Program-made: the position numbers and the translations under genes
The notes under the pieces: model-generated
The model's database searches: none
The model's input: only the letters and a program-made list of their open reading frames with translations
What the model was told of the DNA's origin: nothing
Shown here: one piece after another, positions 7,441 through 10,709 of the stretch
Numbering within the stretch: the first letter of the stretch is position 1
Layout of the letters: each line of letters begins with the position of its first letter
NCBI GenBank assembly: GCA_022842565.1
Contig: JALHPH010000026.1
Span: 1 to 10,709, forward strand
DNA: 10,709 nucleotides
Direction: 5' to 3'
Source: Fimbriimonadaceae bacterium
GTDB taxonomy: Bacteria; Armatimonadota; Fimbriimonadia; Fimbriimonadales; Fimbriimonadaceae

Positions 7441-8124
7441 TCAGATTTCTGCGTCGGCGTCTTTGGCGCGTGCTCGCACGGCCTTCATCGCAGCTTCGGT
7501 GCGGCTGTCCACCTGAAGCGCTTTCAGAATATTGCTGACGTGATTCTTTACTGTCTTTTCGGTAATGCCCAGTCGCTCGGCGATCTCTTTGTTGCGGAGA
7601 CCCTCGGCAACTAAGTCCAGAATTTGGCTTTCGCGCTCGCTGAGCGCAAAGAGGTTTCCTCCGCCCTGGCCCTGATTGCTACTACTGGAGCGGTTATCCG
7701 AGCGGTAATCCGCCAATAGCCGCGAGGCGATTTTCGGCGTGATTTTGGCTTCGCCTTGCTTTGCCAAGCGAATGGAATCGATCACGTCCTGGGGCGTCGA
7801 GGTTTTGAGCAAATACCCAAGCGCGCCATATCGGAACGCGTCAAAGATCACGTCATCTTCTTCGTTCACGGTTAGAATGACCATCTTCACGTCTGGATGC
7901 GATTCGGTCAGTCGTTGCGTTAACTCGACTCCGTCCACGTGCGGCATGTTGATGTCGGTCAGGACGACATCTGGTTTCAATTCATCCACCATGGCGAGCG
8001 CCTCCACTCCGTCCTTGGCTAATCCGACCAGTTCGATATCGGGGGCCAGGTTGAGCGTACGTTGGAGAGCGCTGCGGTAGGCGGGCTCATCGTCCACCAC
8101 AACCACGCGAATAACAGAAGCCAT
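7441..8124 (-). CDS. NarL/FixJ-type two-component response regulator
   Basis: 227 aa from the ATG at 8124. A longer in-frame start at 8169 would run into the divergent gene and adds 15 residues unlike a receiver domain, so I reject it. The receiver domain (about 4-122) has the acidic pair D11-D12, phosphoacceptor D57 in VVLTDINMP, T85 and K107. A flexible Ser/Gln/Gly linker (about 141-157) leads to a LuxR-type helix-turn-helix domain (158-222) with LSERESQILDLVAEG, NKEIAERLGI and TVKNHVSNIL. It should be a phosphorylation-controlled DNA-binding transcription factor. No histidine kinase is encoded in the window, so its sensor is elsewhere. The start has no Shine-Dalgarno sequence, but TATTCT lies six bases upstream, as expected for a leaderless transcript. 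Targets are not readable; the secreted-protein gene downstream is one possibility. Confidence 0.95.
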   Translation of the reverse strand: MASVIRVVVVDDEPAYRSALQRTLNLAPDIELVGLAKDGVEALAMVDELKPDVVLTDINMPHVDGVELTQRLTESHPDVKMVILTVNEEDDVIFDAFRYGALGYLLKTSTPQDVIDSIRLAKQGEAKITPKIASRLLADYRSDNRSSSSNQGQGGGNLFALSERESQILDLVAEGLRNKEIAERLGITEKTVKNHVSNILKALQVDSRTEAAMKAVRARAKDADAEI

Positions 8125-8162
8125 TTTTAGAGAATACCCGTGGCCCCGGTCATAATCGAGCC
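8125..8162. promoter_or_regulatory. Compact divergent promoter region, probably leaderless in both directions
   Basis: Only 38 bases separate the two divergent starts. On the plus strand CATAAT (8151-8156) precedes the ABC ATG by six bases. On the minus strand TATTCT (8136-8131) precedes the regulator ATG by six bases. Neither start has a Shine-Dalgarno sequence. Both -10-like boxes would place transcription start at or beside the start codon. No clear -35 hexamers are visible. Confidence 0.4.
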
Positions 8163-9155
8163 ATGGCACTCTTGCGCGCCGAGGATTTGCACGTAGCGGC
8201 TGGGCAAACTGAGATTTTGCGCGGCGTCTCGCTGACCCTCGACCGCGGCCAGACCCTTGGCATTGTCGGCGAATCCGGCTGCGGCAAATCGATGCTCGCC
8301 AGCACGCTCATGGCGATGCTCCCGACCGGCTGCCGGCTCACGAAAGGCTCGATTCAGCTAAACGGTCTGGAACTCACCACCCAATCCGAACGACATCTGC
8401 TGGAAATGCGGGGTCGCGACCTCGCGCTCGTCATGCAGGACCCTTTCACGTCGCTCAACCCTGTCATGCGCATCGGTGATCAAATCGCCGAGAGCCTGGT
8501 GCTGCATCAGTCGGCTTCTTGGGGTTCGGCGCGGCGATCGGCGGTCGAGCTGATGGAGAGAGTCGGGATTCCTGATCCGGTCGGCTCGGCCCAGAGGTTT
8601 CCTCACCAGTTAAGCGGCGGTCAGCGGCAACGCATCGTCATCGCGATTGCGTTTGCCTGCAAACCTAAACTCCTGATCGCTGACGAACCCACCACTGCCC
8701 TGGACGTCACCCTTCAAGCCCAAGTGCTTCATCTGATCCAAGAATTACAAAGAGAAGAGGGCACCGCAGTCATTCTGATTAGCCACAACATTGGGGTCAT
8801 TGCGGCGGTGAGCGACGTAGTCGCGGTGTTCTACGCCGGCAAAGTTGTGGAGCAGGGACCGACGAAGACTCTCCTTGGCGATCCCGAGCACCCGTATACT
8901 CAAGCACTTCTCGACGCCCTACCCAGAGTGGGAGTGGAGCGGCTGCGGACCATCCGCGAACAACCGCCTCGATTCGGCGATCTGGGTGCTGGCTGCGCGT
9001 TCATGCCGCGCTGCGATGTGGCAAATGAAAGGTGTAATCAAGATCCACCGCTACAGCAGATTCTGCCGGGGCACTGCGTGCGATGCTGGCGAGCTATTGA
9101 GGCGGCTGAACGAGCAAACCCATCAGCAGTTCATCAATCTCCGGTGTCGGATTGA
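8163..9155 (+). CDS. Oligopeptide/dipeptide ABC transporter ATP-binding protein (OppD/DppD type)
   Basis: 330 aa ATPase that would energise import of peptides or similar solutes from the inner face of the membrane. Visible motifs: Walker A GESGCGKS (36-43), Q-loop Q92 in MQDPFTSLNP, signature LSGGQ (150-154), Walker B LLIADE (170-175), D-loop TTALD (177-181) and switch H208. The C-terminal extension typical of the OppD/DppD branch is present: PEHPYTQALLDALP (241-254) and a cysteine cluster C278, C284, C291, C305, C308 ending in the family's CW. Related DppD proteins bind an iron-sulfur cluster through such cysteines. No permease, binding protein or OppF partner is in view, so the partners must lie elsewhere. 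The last 20 residues, beyond the conserved part, overlap the convergent TetR gene by 62 bases. No ribosome-binding site precedes the start. Confidence 0.95.
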   Translation: MALLRAEDLHVAAGQTEILRGVSLTLDRGQTLGIVGESGCGKSMLASTLMAMLPTGCRLTKGSIQLNGLELTTQSERHLLEMRGRDLALVMQDPFTSLNPVMRIGDQIAESLVLHQSASWGSARRSAVELMERVGIPDPVGSAQRFPHQLSGGQRQRIVIAIAFACKPKLLIADEPTTALDVTLQAQVLHLIQELQREEGTAVILISHNIGVIAAVSDVVAVFYAGKVVEQGPTKTLLGDPEHPYTQALLDALPRVGVERLRTIREQPPRFGDLGAGCAFMPRCDVANERCNQDPPLQQILPGHCVRCWRAIEAAERANPSAVHQSPVSD

Positions 9156-9672
9156 TATTGCCCAGCATTTGGCTGCGCACACAAAGACCAAAGAGGTAGT
9201 TTGCCAAGCGGTCCGGGTTGCTCATCGGGTGGCGCTGGTTTACCGCTCCCTGCTGGTGCGCCTCACTCAGGTGCTGCTCCAGCTTCATTCGGAGGTTCTC
9301 CACCAAGTTCTTTTGCGCTTCTCGAATCCGCTCGCTCCACGCACCGGCCACAAAGAGCGACATCAGGGCTCGGAAATAGCGGCTCGCGGGGCGCGAATAG
9401 GCTTCGTAAAGTGCGATATGGGCTTCGAGTCGCTTGGCGGGCGTCGGCTGCGGGGCCACAACACGTTCCAAGTCCATCTCGAACCGCTTGTGAGCATATC
9501 CCACCAGCGCAACCAGCAAGTCCTCGCGGGTTTTAAAGTAGTAGTGGACCGCTGCGTGATTCAGGCTGAGTTCAGCACCAATTGTCCTTGCGTGTAGATT
9601 CTCGAGGCCCTGATGCCCCAAGATTTCATACGCAGTTGCTAGGATTCTTTCACGCTTACTCGGATTTTCCAC
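9094..9672 (-). CDS. TetR/AcrR-family transcriptional regulator
   Basis: 192 aa if it starts at the GTG at 9672, which places the first helix about five residues in, as usual for TetR. Alternatives are TTG at 9675 and TTG at 9732 (212 aa, leaving only 22 bases to the divergent gene). An in-frame TGA two codons before 9732 limits the frame, and there is no ATG near the N-terminus. The DNA-binding domain (about 5-56) shows KRERILATAYEILGHQGLEN, the ARTIGAELSLNHAAVHYYF helix-turn-helix and K-TREDLL, all characteristic. The remainder is helical ligand-binding domain, with LFGLCVRSQMLG near the end; the ligand cannot be inferred. It is divergent from the M28 peptidase gene, its most likely target besides itself. 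Its 3' end overlaps the ABC gene on the other strand. Confidence 0.93.
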   Translation of the reverse strand: MENPSKRERILATAYEILGHQGLENLHARTIGAELSLNHAAVHYYFKTREDLLVALVGYAHKRFEMDLERVVAPQPTPAKRLEAHIALYEAYSRPASRYFRALMSLFVAGAWSERIREAQKNLVENLRMKLEQHLSEAHQQGAVNQRHPMSNPDRLANYLFGLCVRSQMLGNINPTPEIDELLMGLLVQPPQ

Positions 9673-9712
9673 CAAATGGTTAGACGGGATCAGCCCGGGT
9701 AAAGTCGCTTCC

Positions 9713-9731
9713 TGCGTAACATTTCGACGCA
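9713..9731. promoter_or_regulatory. 19-bp inverted repeat, candidate TetR operator
   Basis: TGCGT-N9-ACGCA (9713-9731) is a 5-bp perfect dyad in the size range of TetR-family operators. It lies between the preferred TetR start at 9672 and the M28 start at 9755. If the TTG at 9732 is the real start, the repeat lies inside the coding sequence instead. Short arms make chance occurrence possible. Confidence 0.3.
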
Positions 9732-9740
9732 AGATTCAAG

Positions 9741-9746
9741 TAGAAC
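9741..9746 (+). promoter_or_regulatory. Possible -10 box of the M28 peptidase gene
   Basis: TAGAAC ends eight bases before the M28 ATG at 9755. There is no strong ribosome-binding site in between (GAG only). This would give a leaderless or near-leaderless transcript. The match to consensus is partial, four of six bases. Confidence 0.25.
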
Positions 9747-9754
9747 GAGAAAAC

Positions 9755-10709
9755 ATGAATACCAAGTGGTCTCTGCTCATCTTGGCCAGCCTGCTGGCCC
9801 TCCCGGCGCTCGCCGAGCGCACCGTCATGGAGCGCTTGGCCGCCACGTCCGAGGCGCAGCTCAGGGTTCTTGCCGACCCAGGCTTTGAGGGCCGAATGAC
9901 CCTTCGCCCCGGAAACTTGCGCGCACGGGATTACTTGGCGGAGCGCATGGCCGATTACGGCGTGAAGCCCGGCTATGGCACTTCGTTCTTCCATCCGTTT
10001 GACATCACCATCGGTTCCCGCGCCACCGCATCGACCTTCGCCACGCTCTCCCAGGGGGATCAGCGAAAGACGCTGGCGCTGGGTTCGGAGTTCCAGCCCG
10101 TGGGCGGCTCCGCTCAGATGAGGATGATTAACGGTGAGATCGTTTTCTTTGGTGCACTCACTCCATCCGGCGACCTGAATGGCAAGGTCGCGATGATGTA
10201 TCGGCGCAACTTTGGTGTGGAAGGAACACCTTCATTGGCCGCACGAATCCAAAGCGCTGCTGAAGCCGGTGCACGCGGAGTAATCCTGGTCGGAAGCTCC
10301 GCCGAAAAGCGTCCTGAGCTTCCCTTGCTCGGACGGCGCGGCGAAATGAACCCGCAGCTCGGCATGGTGGGCCTCAGCGTGACCCGACAAGTGGGCGAGA
10401 GCCTCACCGGAATGAAGTTTGGCGAGAGCCCAACCGAGCCGAAGGCACTGGGTTGGTCCTTGCGCGCAGTAACCGAGACCGAGCCCAACATCGGACGATC
10501 CTATAATGTGGTCGGACTGATCCCCGGCACGGACCCCAAGCTCGCCGATCAGCCAATCATTTTCGGGGCGCACTTTGATCACCTCGGATTTGGTGAAGTG
10601 GGTTCACGTTCGGGCCATGCGCTGCTGCATAACGGCGCAGACGACAACGCCAGCGGCACCGCCGGTTTGCTTGCGCTCGCCGAGTATTTCTCCGAAAAGC
10701 CTCTGCGTC
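9755..10709 (+). CDS. Secreted M28-family zinc peptidase with PA-like insert (3' end beyond window)
   Basis: 318 codons are present from the ATG at 9755 and the gene continues past the right edge. Residues 1-20 are a Sec signal peptide (ALA-E cleavage). Residues 40-72, with FEGR and YLAERMADYGVKPGYG, match the N-terminal region of secreted M28 aminopeptidases. Residues about 115-225 look like a protease-associated (PA) insert. NVVGLIPGTDP (251-261) opens the catalytic domain, followed by GAHFDHLGFG (271-280; zinc ligand H273, catalytic D275) and NGADDNASG (293-301; bridging zinc ligand D296). The general-base glutamate and remaining ligands would lie beyond the window. The protein is expected to remove N-terminal amino acids from peptides outside the cytoplasm. 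It diverges from the TetR gene, which may control it. Only the strand, start and first metal ligands can be confirmed here. Confidence 0.93.
   Translation, partial: MNTKWSLLILASLLALPALAERTVMERLAATSEAQLRVLADPGFEGRMTLRPGNLRARDYLAERMADYGVKPGYGTSFFHPFDITIGSRATASTFATLSQGDQRKTLALGSEFQPVGGSAQMRMINGEIVFFGALTPSGDLNGKVAMMYRRNFGVEGTPSLAARIQSAAEAGARGVILVGSSAEKRPELPLLGRRGEMNPQLGMVGLSVTRQVGESLTGMKFGESPTEPKALGWSLRAVTETEPNIGRSYNVVGLIPGTDPKLADQPIIFGAHFDHLGFGEVGSRSGHALLHNGADDNASGTAGLLALAEYFSEKPLR

Noticed and set aside
8125..8169. N-terminal extension of the response regulator to a start at 8169
   Set aside because: It would overlap the divergent ABC start and adds 15 residues not typical of a receiver domain, while the ATG at 8124 begins directly before the first beta strand.
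8845..9597. 250-aa plus-strand open frame
   Set aside because: It overlaps the end of the ABC gene in another frame and is antisense to most of the TetR gene; its sequence resembles no family.
9680..10582. Minus-strand frames of 104-125 aa
   Set aside because: They are antisense to the M28 peptidase gene, whose signal peptide and zinc-ligand motifs establish the plus-strand frame.

Overview
The window is a stretch of ordinary bacterial chromosome, moderately GC-rich by eye and densely coded on both strands, with almost no intergenic space. Paired DUF1800 and DUF1501 twin-arginine proteins, a very large multidomain secreted GH13 enzyme and an M28 peptidase suggest a heterotrophic, Gram-negative-type environmental bacterium. 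Armatimonadota (Fimbriimonadia-like) is my best guess; Planctomycetota, Verrucomicrobiota or others are possible. This is inference from gene content, with no marker gene in view. I see no rRNA, tRNA, CRISPR array, insertion sequence or phage gene.

Left block (1-6689, minus strand): four co-directional genes run from right to left. First is a 166-aa four-helix membrane protein. A DUF1800 protein follows 10 bases later, with a combined Tat and lipoprotein-type signal. A DUF1501 Tat-exported protein of the alkaline-phosphatase-like superfamily starts 4 bases after that. Last, after 46 bases, comes a secreted GH13 alpha-amylase-family enzyme of at least 1138 aa that runs off the left edge. Spacings and ribosome-binding sites suggest one operon, possibly including the amylase. 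A promoter-like region with an inverted repeat, a -10 box and a 5'-leader hairpin lies upstream (6690-6770), behind an intrinsic terminator that closes the next gene.

Middle block (6772-8162): a 173-aa secreted protein of unrecognised family with its own terminator, preceded on the same strand by an orphan NarL/FixJ-type response regulator. A 38-base gap separates the regulator from the divergent plus-strand gene.

Right block (8163-10709): an orphan OppD/DppD-type peptide-transporter ATPase with its C-terminal cysteine motif overlaps tail-to-tail with a TetR-family regulator on the minus strand. That regulator is divergent from a secreted, zinc-dependent M28 aminopeptidase-like protein cut by the right edge. 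The TetR protein is a natural candidate to control the peptidase, and a 19-bp inverted repeat lies between them.

Functionally, the window encodes extracytoplasmic breakdown of alpha-glucans (GH13) and of peptides (M28, with a peptide-importer ATPase nearby), plus two transcription regulators. I found no convincing new defence or mobile system. The points most worth a second look are the promoter architecture with apparent leaderless starts, the unrecognised secreted and membrane proteins, and the multidomain GH13 enzyme.
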